Source: a virus. Taken from it: 41,214 bases of DNA. The first letter of the stretch is position 1. Each line of letters begins with the position of its first letter. The notes below the pieces were generated by a model. It was given only the letters and a program-made list of their open reading frames with translations. It did not search any database and was not told where the DNA came from. The translations under genes were made by a program, and so were the position numbers. The DNA lies in IMG/VR virus record IMGVR_UViG_3300010042_000006, positions 1-41,214 of that record, one strand, 5' to 3'. This document shows, in pieces, positions 24,245 to 30,794 of the stretch.

Positions 24245-24460
24245 ATGGCACTTCTACCCTCGCGCGCGCCGATCTGGCGTTACCCCACGTCACGCGCGCC
24301 ACTGCCGCCCGTGCCCAGGCCACTGCTGTACAGGAGCGATGGGCAATGGTTCTGCTCCAGTCTCAGGCCGTATCGGGTGACGGGGAGAGGCGAGACACCG
24401 CAGCGCGCCTACGCCGCCTGGCTCGAAACCTGGCTGATTCCCCGCCGAGTAACCTTCTAA
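24245..24460 (+). CDS. Small phage protein with W-C…TPxxAYxxW motif
   Basis: The 71-residue product contains LYRSDGQWFCSS and later GRGETPQRAYAAWLETW. I know this WxC and TPxxAYxxW combination from many short phage proteins without known function. It begins five bases after the previous stop and has no clear Shine-Dalgarno sequence, so translation probably depends on coupling. Its stop lies exactly on the operator in front of the next promoter. Confidence 0.6.
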   Translation: MALLPSRAPIWRYPTSRAPLPPVPRPLLYRSDGQWFCSSLRPYRVTGRGETPQRAYAAWLETWLIPRRVTF

Positions 24461-24513
24461 CCCACTGGGTCATTGAAGATAGTCCTTGCATGTCTCACCC
24501 AATGGGTTATACT
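24460..24513 (+). promoter_or_regulatory. Rightward promoter with two perfect ACCCANTGGGT operators
   Basis: TTGCAT (24486 to 24491) and TATACT (24508 to 24513) are separated by 16 bp and precede the gene at 24544. The spacer contains ACCCAATGGGT (24497 to 24507), and ACCCACTGGGT lies upstream (24460 to 24470), 37 bp away. Both are perfect palindromes around the variable centre base. They are the best copies in the genome and sit where a repressor would act, the second fully between the promoter boxes. Confidence 0.75.
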
Positions 24514-24543
24514 TCATTCACCGCAACACACCAGGAGCTAGAC

Positions 24544-24744
24544 ATGGCCCAACAACCGAAGATGAACCAGCGCCAAGTGCGGGCCGCTTTCCGCCGCGCA
24601 TGGATTCGCCGCTGCTGTGAGGTGCCCGCATACCGCACCGACGAGCCGGCGCGCCGCCAGTTCTTCTCGATCTTCATCGACGAGCTGTGGATGGATGACC
24701 GCATCACCGAGAACATGCTGAACAACGTCACGATCAACGGCTGA
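24544..24744 (+). CDS. Small uncharacterised early protein
   Basis: The 66-residue protein (MAQQPKMNQRQVRAAFRRAW…) is basic in its first half and acidic in its second, with two adjacent cysteines and a WMDD motif. The Shine-Dalgarno sequence AGGAGC is seven bases before the ATG. A 21-base stretch covering this signal and the first codons recurs exactly in front of the next gene. It is the first gene behind the operator-controlled promoter. No family recognised. Confidence 0.65.
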   Translation: MAQQPKMNQRQVRAAFRRAWIRRCCEVPAYRTDEPARRQFFSIFIDELWMDDRITENMLNNVTING

Positions 24745-24754
24745 TCACCAACCC

Positions 24755-24770
24755 GGCCGCGCAAGCGGCC
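24755..24770 (+). other. GNRA-loop RNA hairpin between two genes
   Basis: GGCCGC and GCGGCC form a perfect six-pair stem closed by the tetraloop GCAA. There is no U tract, so it is not an intrinsic terminator. It stands six bases before the Shine-Dalgarno sequence of the next gene and may protect or expose the start site, or stop exonucleases. Confidence 0.5.
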
Positions 24771-24787
24771 ACCCCTAGGAGCTAGAC

Positions 24788-25108
24788 ATGGCCCAACGCA
24801 TCACCGACACCGACCTGCGCATCCTCTGCGAGCGCCTGAACAAGCTGACCGGCTCACCCATGGAGCCCTATGCACCGTGGGTCGAAGGTCAGCCCAACAG
24901 GGGCCGCGCACAGGTCGGCAACTTCCACATCAGCCACTCCTACGGTGGCGTGTGCCTGCACCGCATGAGCAACACGAGCGGTGGCGTCAGCACGCCCATC
25001 GGCGGCGGGCATGTCCCCAAACGCGAGCTGTGGGACCGCATGCATGCGTTCATCGACGGGATCGAGTTCACACAGCGCCAGGCTGCGGCCGACGCGAAGG
25101 GAGAATGA
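24788..25108 (+). CDS. Uncharacterised phage protein
   Basis: The 106-residue protein has the pattern VGNFHISHSYGGVCLHRMSN, a glycine- and serine-rich loop, GGGHVPKRELWDRMHAFIDG and a charged end. I know this combination from many uncharacterised phage proteins of 90 to 110 residues. The leader is identical to that of the gene at 24544. It lies in a compact operon; the next gene starts two bases after its stop. No enzymatic motif is visible. Confidence 0.7.
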   Translation: MAQRITDTDLRILCERLNKLTGSPMEPYAPWVEGQPNRGRAQVGNFHISHSYGGVCLHRMSNTSGGVSTPIGGGHVPKRELWDRMHAFIDGIEFTQRQAAADAKGE

Positions 25109-25110
25109 CC

Positions 25111-25344
25111 ATGCAAGCCATCACAGTCAAGTACATCGGCCCGACCGACATGCGCGGCTCGCGCCTCAAGGCCACCGCCGAAGCCGGCTCAATCACTGTC
25201 GACATCGACCACGGCATGCCGCAGGATCTGCGCCACAGCGACGCAGCCATGCGCCTGTGCGCCAAGCTCGGATGGTCCGGCGAGCTGGTGCAGGGTACGC
25301 TGTCCGACGGTCGCACGAGCGTGTTCGTCTTCACCGGGAAGTAA
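25111..25344 (+). CDS. Uncharacterised small phage protein
   Basis: I chose ATG at 25111, because GGAG lies seven bases upstream; an ATG at 25105 is too close to it. The 77-residue product (MQAITVKYIGPTDMRGSRLK…) has a strand-rich first part, a KLGWSGELVQGTL segment and a final FVFTGK strand. It belongs to a common type of small phage protein with no known role. Confidence 0.7.
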   Translation: MQAITVKYIGPTDMRGSRLKATAEAGSITVDIDHGMPQDLRHSDAAMRLCAKLGWSGELVQGTLSDGRTSVFVFTGK

Positions 25345-25346
25345 CC

Positions 25347-25577
25347 ATGCAAGTCACCGCCCTGAACATCGCACAGTCGCAGTACGTGCAGATCGAAGAC
25401 CACGACGAGCAGCGCGGCTACTACATGTCAGTGCGCCTCGATGCCGGCGAAGACATCATGCGCGGCCTGCGGCGCAACGCGGAGGAGATCCGCACGCGCT
25501 GCCTGCGCGAGATCAAGCGCATGGAGCGCATCGAGCTGGCAATCAACCACCTGAAGGAGCAACGCAATGCCAACTGA
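25347..25577 (+). CDS. Uncharacterised small helical protein
   Basis: The 76-residue product starts two bases after the previous stop, with GGGAAG as weak ribosome-binding site. The second half is a charged helix (IRTRCLREIKRMERIELAIN) that could be a coiled coil. I do not recognise it. The stop lies inside the next gene, so the two are translationally coupled by overlap. Confidence 0.65.
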   Translation: MQVTALNIAQSQYVQIEDHDEQRGYYMSVRLDAGEDIMRGLRRNAEEIRTRCLREIKRMERIELAINHLKEQRNAN

Positions 25578-25722
25578 ATACATGGTCTACGCCCTCATCT
25601 ACGTGCTGGCTATCGTCGTGGCCGCGTGGATCTGGTCCTGCGGCGTCGAAGATTCGCTGCAGGAATTCCCCGAGCCTGACGATGCGCAGCCGTCCGGGTT
25701 CGACTCCAACCTGCCGCGCTGA
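25567..25722 (+). CDS. 51-residue single-pass membrane protein
   Basis: A short reading frame with AAGGAGC nine bases before its ATG, overlapping the previous gene by 11 bp. The product has one transmembrane helix at about residues 6 to 25 (MVYALIYVLAIVVAAWIWSC) and a short acidic, proline-containing tail. Small membrane proteins of this kind are frequent in early phage operons; some interfere with host envelope or exclude other phages. No specific function can be assigned. Confidence 0.6.
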   Translation: MPTEYMVYALIYVLAIVVAAWIWSCGVEDSLQEFPEPDDAQPSGFDSNLPR

Positions 25723-25730
25723 GGATCACC

Positions 25731-25997
25731 ATGCCCATGCTCCAAGACATGACCGATGCCGAGATGGTGGAGTGCGCACGCCGCACGTCGCCCGGCTCGA
25801 TGTACCGCACGATGGCCGAACGCATCGAGCAGCGCAGCGCGGACTGCCTGGCGCTGATCAACACGCTGACGAAGGTGCTGAACTCCTACGGCTCCGATGA
25901 ACAGAAAGCGTTCGGGGCAGCGGTGGTGGCCACCCGCCTGCTCGAACGGCTGGAGGAGTCCGGCACGATGGCGATGCTCAAGAAGGCAGGGCGGTGA
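25731..25997 (+). CDS. Uncharacterised helical protein
   Basis: The 88-residue protein starts MPMLQDMTDAEMVECARRTS, with GAGG upstream; a second ATG two codons later is possible. It is nearly all helical and has a mixed charge. No motif recognised. Its stop overlaps the start of the following membrane protein gene by one base (TGATG). Confidence 0.6.
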   Translation: MPMLQDMTDAEMVECARRTSPGSMYRTMAERIEQRSADCLALINTLTKVLNSYGSDEQKAFGAAVVATRLLERLEESGTMAMLKKAGR

Positions 25998-26155
25998 TGA
26001 CAACGATTTATTGCCAGATTCTCGGCACTGTCGCAGGGTGGTGCATCGGCATGCTCATGCTCCCCATCGTTCGCGAGATGGGCTGGCGCTGGATCGCTCC
26101 GCTGTGCACCATCGCTACAGCGTGCATCGGTGGCGTTGTGGTGCTGGCGTCATGA
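25997..26155 (+). CDS. 52-residue two-helix membrane protein
   Basis: The reading frame begins at the ATG of TGATG at the previous stop. The product has two hydrophobic segments, about residues 5 to 23 and 32 to 51, separated by a short loop VREMGWRW. No ribosome-binding site other than coupling is seen. It is the second small membrane protein in this operon. Function unknown. Confidence 0.55.
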   Translation: MTTIYCQILGTVAGWCIGMLMLPIVREMGWRWIAPLCTIATACIGGVVVLAS

Positions 26156-26361
26156 GCCAGCGTGACAAGCGCGGCCGCCTGGTCTGCCACTGCGGCGGCT
26201 ACCATTTCTTGCATCGCAAGGGCGGTGGCGCCTGCGAGCACAGCAGTCGCGCCCACTACTACGCAGCCACGCGCGCCGGCCTGCCGCTGGCCGAGCGCAT
26301 GGAGTTCCTTTCAGCCGCGGACCTGCGGCGCATGTTCCCCTTGGAGATCGATCCATCATGA
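26152..26361 (+). CDS. Small zinc-ribbon-like phage protein
   Basis: The 69-residue product has Cys12, Cys14, His18, His21, Cys28 and His30 within VCHCGGYHFLHRKGGGACEH, which can bind zinc. The HRKGGG turn followed by CEH is typical of a common small phage protein family with unknown role. It overlaps both neighbours by ATGA. A nucleic-acid-binding role is possible. Confidence 0.65.
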   Translation: MSQRDKRGRLVCHCGGYHFLHRKGGGACEHSSRAHYYAATRAGLPLAERMEFLSAADLRRMFPLEIDPS

Positions 26362-26738
26362 GTAAGCTCGCACAAGCCCTGCGCCACCACGACACCGGAA
26401 AACGGTACATGCGATTGGAGCCGTTTCGTTTCGCGGAAGCCTTCTCCGAGCACAAGCGAGAACCGACGATCTACGCGAGAGAAGACAACGAATATCTGAT
26501 CGAAGCTCGTTTCGTAACGAGATTCAAGTACAGATCCGATGAACAACCTGCATCGGAAGTAGTTTGGCGATCAAAGCGCATGATCACCGAAGAGATCTTC
26601 GGCGAGTATCGCCAGCCGTTGCTCGTAGCTGCTCACCTGCTTGATCAGCGCGAGTATGAAAAAGCACAACGGATCATCCTTGACGTTCTGGCCAATTTCC
26701 ACGAACCTGAACCCATGGGGAAAATCAATGACCAATGA
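26358..26738 (+). CDS. Uncharacterised protein with unusual base composition
   Basis: The 126-residue protein is charged and mixed alpha/beta (MSKLAQALRHHDTGKRYMRL…). The gene has visibly lower G+C content and other codon choices than its neighbours (for instance CGA, AGA, GAA, TCC), which suggests more recent acquisition. It is coupled by ATGA to the gene before and overlaps the start of the XRE-type regulator behind. I do not recognise a family. Confidence 0.65.
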   Translation: MSKLAQALRHHDTGKRYMRLEPFRFAEAFSEHKREPTIYAREDNEYLIEARFVTRFKYRSDEQPASEVVWRSKRMITEEIFGEYRQPLLVAAHLLDQREYEKAQRIILDVLANFHEPEPMGKINDQ

Positions 26739-27105
26739 CCAATTGAAAGCCTGGCGCGCGCGCCTGTCGCTCGGCGAGGCCGGCATGGCCGCCTATCTCG
26801 GCACTCCGGTGACCACCTACCGCAAGTGGGAGAACGGCACGCGCCAGCCCGACAGCAGCACGCGCCGCCTGTTCGACGTGCTGCAGCTGGTCGAAACGCG
26901 CATGCCTGACATGCACGCCGAGCTGGTGGCGGCAGCGGTGGCCATGGGCGGGCCGGAGAAGGTCCGCAAGCCGCGCAAGGCGAAGGCTGCACCGGAACCT
27001 CTGTGCGAGGATCAAGGCTGCCCGCACTCTGCGGTTCAGCACGTCTGCATCTCCGCGCAGCCTGCCGCGGCTGCGCTGCCGGCTTGGATGACCGGAGGCG
27101 TGTGA
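26728..27105 (+). CDS. XRE-type helix-turn-helix regulator
   Basis: The 125-residue protein has an N-terminal Cro/CI-like helix-turn-helix at about residues 5 to 55, with MAAYLGTPVTTYRKWENGTR as the recognition part, which is the usual YxxWExGxRxP signature. A basic linker (RKPRKAKA), a CxxxxCPH stretch and the tail PAWMTGGV follow. GGGGA is upstream of ATG 26728. It is the natural candidate to bind the palindromes in the control regions, but no direct evidence links them. The tail motif PAWM recurs in the DUF2800 protein and TerS. Confidence 0.8.
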   Translation: MTNDQLKAWRARLSLGEAGMAAYLGTPVTTYRKWENGTRQPDSSTRRLFDVLQLVETRMPDMHAELVAAAVAMGGPEKVRKPRKAKAAPEPLCEDQGCPHSAVQHVCISAQPAAAALPAWMTGGV

Positions 27106-27287
27106 TGCGTCGGCGCTGGTGCTATGACCTACTATCCGTGTCGCTCTGTTCACCATCGCGTCACATCAGTACTGAGAAATTCCGCTGGCGCTGGACGGCT
27201 CGGGTTTCGCATTTCCTCTGGTCCTGCGCGCCTCAGTACGGCTACCCGTTCATCGTGACGGGGGAGATTTACGAAGCCTACGTGTAG
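27105..27287 (+). CDS. Small basic protein at operon end
   Basis: The 60-residue product begins at an ATG overlapping the preceding stop by one base, with GGAGG ten bases upstream. It is rich in Arg, Trp, Tyr and Cys (MRRRWCYDLLSVSLCSPSRH…). A strong terminator follows 18 bp after its stop, which supports that the operon really ends here. No family recognised; the composition is odd enough that I keep confidence moderate. Confidence 0.5.
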   Translation: MRRRWCYDLLSVSLCSPSRHISTEKFRWRWTARVSHFLWSCAPQYGYPFIVTGEIYEAYV

Positions 27288-27305
27288 CACCCCTTAAAAG
27301 AACTT

Positions 27306-27341
27306 CGCCCCGGAGGAACAAGTTTCCCGCCGGGGCGTTTT
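27306..27341 (+). terminator. Rho-independent terminator between convergent operons
   Basis: CGCCCCGG and CCGGGGCG form an eight-pair G+C stem around 16 bases, followed by TTTT on the plus strand. On the minus strand the same stem is followed after a few bases by CTTTT. So it probably ends the rightward early operon and, less well, the leftward primase operon. Confidence 0.85.
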
Positions 27342-27384
27342 CACGTCTGGAGCATCCCCCACCCTGCCGCGGGGAATGAAATTC

Positions 27385-27783
27385 TCAGCCGGCCATTACG
27401 GCTACCATCGATCCGAACACGCTGTTCACGAACGGGGTCTTGCGGCGCTGCACCTTCTTCTTCGCGTAGATCAGCGCTCGGTTCTTCTCGAAGTACCGGT
27501 ACTGCGTCTGCTGGCGCGCTTTGGCGCCCAGCACAGGCTTGCGCACGTCCTCGCCTGGCCCGAGGCCATAGACCCGCGCCTCGCGGCCGCTGTTGCCCTG
27601 CTGGCGCTGGTAGCCGGTGACGCGGAAGTAGCGCGTGCCGTGGGTCTTGCGCGCACGCCACATGGACTCGTTGACCTTGCTCATGTCGCGCTGCAGCCAC
27701 TCGGCCAGCTCGCGCACGGTCAGCGGACCGTGCTCCTTGATGGCGGTGATCATCCGCTCGCGCATCTCTGCTGCCATTGTCAT
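27385..27783 (-). CDS. Winged-helix DNA-binding protein
   Basis: The 132-residue protein has an N-terminal winged-helix pattern: MRERMITAIKEHGPLTVREL, a recognition helix DMSKVNESMWRAR, and a wing HGTRYFRVTGYQRQQG. The C-terminal half is basic. The ATG overlaps the primase-helicase stop as ATGA, so both are made from one message. Proteins of this type beside replicative primases may help open an origin or regulate the operon. This is inference from context. Confidence 0.7.
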   Translation of the reverse strand: MTMAAEMRERMITAIKEHGPLTVRELAEWLQRDMSKVNESMWRARKTHGTRYFRVTGYQRQQGNSGREARVYGLGPGEDVRKPVLGAKARQQTQYRYFEKNRALIYAKKKVQRRKTPFVNSVFGSMVAVMAG

Positions 27784-30284
27784 CCGTTGGTCCCTGTCAA
27801 GAGTTCATGTCCGTGCACGTTGAACGGCACGGCCGCGTTGCGCGACACGTAGTCCATCATGCGCTGCTTCGCTGCGATCACCTCCAGCCGGTGCTCGGCG
27901 AACTGCTGGCGGATCGACGGGTTGATTGCCCACTCGGCGTGCCCCCTGTGCTCGGCGGTGCTGTCGTCCATGCGCGCCACCCAGCTCAGGCTCTGCACGC
28001 GCCACATGGCCCCGAGGATCGCCGATGTGGCCTGCGCTGGCCCCATGCCCTCTAGCTGCCGGCGCGCGCTTTGCTTGATCTCTGACATGGTGATCTTGTC
28101 GCGGTCGGCGTACTGGATGATGAAGTCAGCCATCCACTGGTCCAGCGAGTTCGCGCCCACCATCTCTCCGTTGTAGATGTGCCGCATCGATGGGATCAGG
28201 TAGCTCGTAGCCATGTCGATGGCCCGGCGCGCCGTCTCCTCGGACACGTTGATCTGGAACGGCTCCAGCATCATGTGCATCAGCAGCACCAGGCGGCCCA
28301 CCAGACCCTCGATCTTGCCGAACGCCTGCATGTAGATCGCGCTGGGCTTCATCAAGCGTTCATCGCTCAGGCGCTGGTGATACCACTTCTGGAATTCGAC
28401 GTACAGCGCCTCCGCGCCTGGGCTCATGTTGTAGGTCATGGCCGGCAGGCCGTACACGCTGCGCACCATCATGTCGAACGCGGCCTTGGACACCATGCGC
28501 TCGCGCGACGGCGAGCCCAGGCGCGTCATCTCGCCGCGCAACTGGATCGGAATGAAGCGCTGCAGCAGGCCGTCCTCTGACAGCTTGCCGACGTGCTCTG
28601 CGAACACGCGCGGCTGAATGTTGCCGTACATGCTCACGGCGAAGTTGTCGGCCTCGATCTCGCCTGCCCCCACGCGGTCCATCTTGTGATAGGAGGACTC
28701 GAACGCCGTCGTCCATGTCGACTTGTGCTCGCCGCTGCGCGGGTCGGACAGCTTGGCGGCCCAGCTGTTCATCTCGTCGAGGTAACACAGCACGCCGCGC
28801 GGCGCGTCGGCGCAGATGCGCACCAGCTTCTGGCTCGTCACGTCCTGCACCACCAGGCGCAACGGCACGGGGATCTTGGGGGCTTCGCCGTAGCCGGGCG
28901 GCAGCTCGCCGGCCAGCAGCGTCTCGGTGTCCTTGGCAGCGTCGAGATACGCCTTCTTCGCCGCCTCGTGGCGGGCCTCGAGCGCCTCGTAGACCTGCAT
29001 GGCCTGCTGGTAGCGTACCCGGTCCTCGCGCTCGATCTCCTGCAGCACCTCGAACATGGGCTTGGACCCCGGGGACTTCTTGTCGGCGGGGTCGCCGATG
29101 GTCATGGCCCACAGTACCGGGGGCACCTTGAACCCTGGGCGCAGCTCCAGCCGCGTGCGTGCGTCAGCGGCCCCGGAGATGGCCGCCAGGCCCGCGAACA
29201 GTGGGACCAAAGGGTCACACCCCACAGACGCGCCGATGTCCTGCGCAGCCTGCGCCAGCACCGGCGGCATCAGGGAGAAGTCGAGTTGCGGCGGTGGCGG
29301 GTTCAGGCTGGCCGTGAGCACCCGAGGCTGTACCGGCGCCACGTTGGCGAACAGCGCCGCCGCGTCCGGTGTCGGCTTGCGCCAGCCGGCCAGCCCGGCC
29401 AGGTGGTAGAGCGTGCCCAGGCTGACCCGGTTCGCCTTGTTCACGCTGAAGCTGCGCCATTGGGTTTCCATCTCCCGCGGGCCAGGGTACTTCGCTTTGC
29501 TGCGCTGGCTCCAGGTGTGCCATACGTGCGCCGCGTGCGCCTCCTGGCCCAGCTCGACGCCGGCAGCGTGCAGCGCCATGCCGACCTGCACCCACTCCTC
29601 GCGCGAGCAGTCCGGGCTGATGGCGTTGACCGCTGCATCGATCTCCTGCCAGTCGGCGCTCAGTGGGCCAGTCGGCGCGGCCGGCCGCTCGTTGGCCCGC
29701 GCCATCTCGCGCACCCACAGCGCCAGCAGCGTCTCGGGGATCTGCGGCAGGCGGGTCCAGTGTCCACCGCCGGCCCACTGGTACGGCCTGCCGGTCAGCG
29801 GGTGGATCGATGGCGGCAGCACGTCCTGCACCGTCTTCCCGTTGGCCGTGCCACAGCGGAAATCCAGGTAGTTGTACCGCTCCCTCTCACCGTGCTCGTC
29901 CAGCCGGTCATCCATCCACTTGTAGCTCGGCAGTGCCAGCCCGAACGGCATGCGATAGATCAGCTTGCCGTGCCCCTGCCGGCCTGAGTCGATCACCACC
30001 GCGTCAGGTGCGTCGAACAGGCTCTGCAGGTTGATGCCGTTGATCGCCAGCTCGGCAGCTGCGCGGTCCCATGCGTCCACGTCGATGGCCATGGTGCCGC
30101 TGTAGGCGTGGGCCAGGCCGATGTTCCAGCCGGGCGGAAGCAGGGTGTGGTCGGGCAGCAAGCTGCCCCGCTCGTTCCACCCGTGGTGCGCTGGTCCCTT
30201 CGAGAAGGGTGGGATGGCCACGAGTTGCATCCCGTGTCGGAGATAGGCGTCAACCGATGCGGGGTGCTGGGTCACGATTGTCAT
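27780..30284 (-). CDS. Primase-helicase (Prim-Pol, PriCT and DUF3987 domains)
   Basis: The 834-residue protein has an N-terminal primase-polymerase domain at about 10 to 190: GWNIGLA at 52 to 58, the metal-binding AIDVDAWD with Asp68 and Asp70, and SGRQGHGKLIY with His105. A PriCT_2-like domain follows at about 210 to 300 (AISPDCSREEWVQVGMALHA, WSQRSKAKYPG). The rest is a DUF3987-type helicase region with a nucleotide-binding loop GDPADKKSPGSK at 397 to 408. It should make primers and unwind DNA at the fork. It is read opposite to the polymerase cassette. AGGA stands nine bases before the ATG. Confidence 0.85.
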   Translation of the reverse strand: MTIVTQHPASVDAYLRHGMQLVAIPPFSKGPAHHGWNERGSLLPDHTLLPPGWNIGLAHAYSGTMAIDVDAWDRAAAELAINGINLQSLFDAPDAVVIDSGRQGHGKLIYRMPFGLALPSYKWMDDRLDEHGERERYNYLDFRCGTANGKTVQDVLPPSIHPLTGRPYQWAGGGHWTRLPQIPETLLALWVREMARANERPAAPTGPLSADWQEIDAAVNAISPDCSREEWVQVGMALHAAGVELGQEAHAAHVWHTWSQRSKAKYPGPREMETQWRSFSVNKANRVSLGTLYHLAGLAGWRKPTPDAAALFANVAPVQPRVLTASLNPPPPQLDFSLMPPVLAQAAQDIGASVGCDPLVPLFAGLAAISGAADARTRLELRPGFKVPPVLWAMTIGDPADKKSPGSKPMFEVLQEIEREDRVRYQQAMQVYEALEARHEAAKKAYLDAAKDTETLLAGELPPGYGEAPKIPVPLRLVVQDVTSQKLVRICADAPRGVLCYLDEMNSWAAKLSDPRSGEHKSTWTTAFESSYHKMDRVGAGEIEADNFAVSMYGNIQPRVFAEHVGKLSEDGLLQRFIPIQLRGEMTRLGSPSRERMVSKAAFDMMVRSVYGLPAMTYNMSPGAEALYVEFQKWYHQRLSDERLMKPSAIYMQAFGKIEGLVGRLVLLMHMMLEPFQINVSEETARRAIDMATSYLIPSMRHIYNGEMVGANSLDQWMADFIIQYADRDKITMSEIKQSARRQLEGMGPAQATSAILGAMWRVQSLSWVARMDDSTAEHRGHAEWAINPSIRQQFAEHRLEVIAAKQRMMDYVSRNAAVPFNVHGHELLTGTNG

Positions 30285-30334
30285 ATACTGATGTCCTGTC
30301 TTGCTTGCTCCAGGGGTCTTCGCGGTCCACCTGT

Positions 30335-30532
30335 TCAGCCCCGGTTCTCACGATCCGGGGCTTTTTCTTGGGCGATCTGAAGGTGGTCGGAAGCTCGCGC
30401 ACGAAGGAGCGAGATGATAGCCGCCTGCATCATGAGCTGGAGGTTCTTCCCTGGCCGCTCGTTCTCCAGCAGGCTGGCCATCAGCTCGTAGCCATCAGCG
30501 ACAGATTTCGCCATCTCGGTTCTGGTGCTCAT
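30335..30532 (-). CDS. Small uncharacterised helical protein upstream of primase-helicase
   Basis: The ATG at 30532 has GGAG six bases upstream and gives 65 residues; ATG 30535 and a more distant one at 30568 are alternatives. The product is mainly helical (MAKSVADGYELMASLLENER, MMQAAIISLLRAR). It leads the leftward primase operon and faces the RHH-like gene across a short control region. Its last codons overlap the stem of a plus-strand terminator. Function unknown. Confidence 0.55.
   Translation of the reverse strand: MSTRTEMAKSVADGYELMASLLENERPGKNLQLMMQAAIISLLRARASDHLQIAQEKAPDRENRG
30337..30366 (+). terminator. Plus-strand terminator at the head of the leftward primase operon
   Basis: AGCCCCGG and CCGGGGCT form a perfect eight-pair stem with a ten-base loop, then TTTTTCTT on the plus strand. 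No plus-strand gene ends here. Either it stops antisense transcription that has run through the primase-helicase gene, or it ends a short untranslated plus-strand RNA starting near 30290 (TATACT lies at 30284 to 30289). Confidence 0.8.
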
Positions 30533-30540
30533 CATCTTCT

Positions 30541-30600
30541 CCACAAATTTGTTTAACGGTGCTTGCATTGTCGCACCGATTAACGTTAAACTGCAAGCTC
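30541..30600. promoter_or_regulatory. Divergent control region with GTTAAAC motifs
   Basis: GTTTAACGGTGC (30551 to 30562) is repeated in inverted form as GCACCG (30573 to 30578) and GTTAAAC (30585 to 30591), with the palindrome TTAACGTTAA at 30580 to 30589. Rightward, TTGCAT (30563 to 30568) and TAAACT (30587 to 30592) could be promoter boxes. Leftward, TTGCAG and GACAAT (30567 to 30572) are weak candidates. The layout suggests that one regulator controls both the primase operon and the replication cassette. Confidence 0.6.
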
Positions 30601-30626
30601 ACCGACCGGACCACAGGAGAAACCCA

Positions 30627-30794
30627 ATGTCCACTACCCCGGCGAAGAAGGCGAAAGCCCCGCCTCGCCTCAAGATGCTCGGCGTGCGCGTCAATGACGC
30701 GGAGCACAAGAAGTTCACCAAGATCGCCAAGCCGCAAGGCGGTGCAGCCGCCGTGCTGCGTCAGTTCGTCACCACCACCATCGCAACCAAGTGA
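30627..30794 (+). CDS. Ribbon-helix-helix-like small DNA-binding protein
   Basis: The 55-residue protein has a basic N-terminus (MSTTPAKKAKAPPRLKM), a strand LGVRVN, a helix DAEHKKFTKIAKPQ and a second helix AAAVLRQFVTTT. This order, strand then two helices, is that of ribbon-helix-helix repressors such as Arc. AGGAG precedes the ATG by nine bases. Its place next to the GTTAAAC motifs makes it the first candidate for their regulator, by analogy with autoregulated repressors. Direct proof is lacking. Confidence 0.65.
   Translation: MSTTPAKKAKAPPRLKMLGVRVNDAEHKKFTKIAKPQGGAAAVLRQFVTTTIATK

Noticed and set aside
23605-24246. Minus-strand frame opposite the first rightward gene
   Set aside because: It is antisense to a gene with good promoter and ribosome-binding site, and its product is Ala/Arg/Val-rich without any motif.
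30546-30555. ACAAATTTGT, a ten-base palindrome at the start of the leftward gene
   Set aside because: Short A+T palindromes arise easily and it is not repeated elsewhere. Only the GTTAAAC motifs recur.
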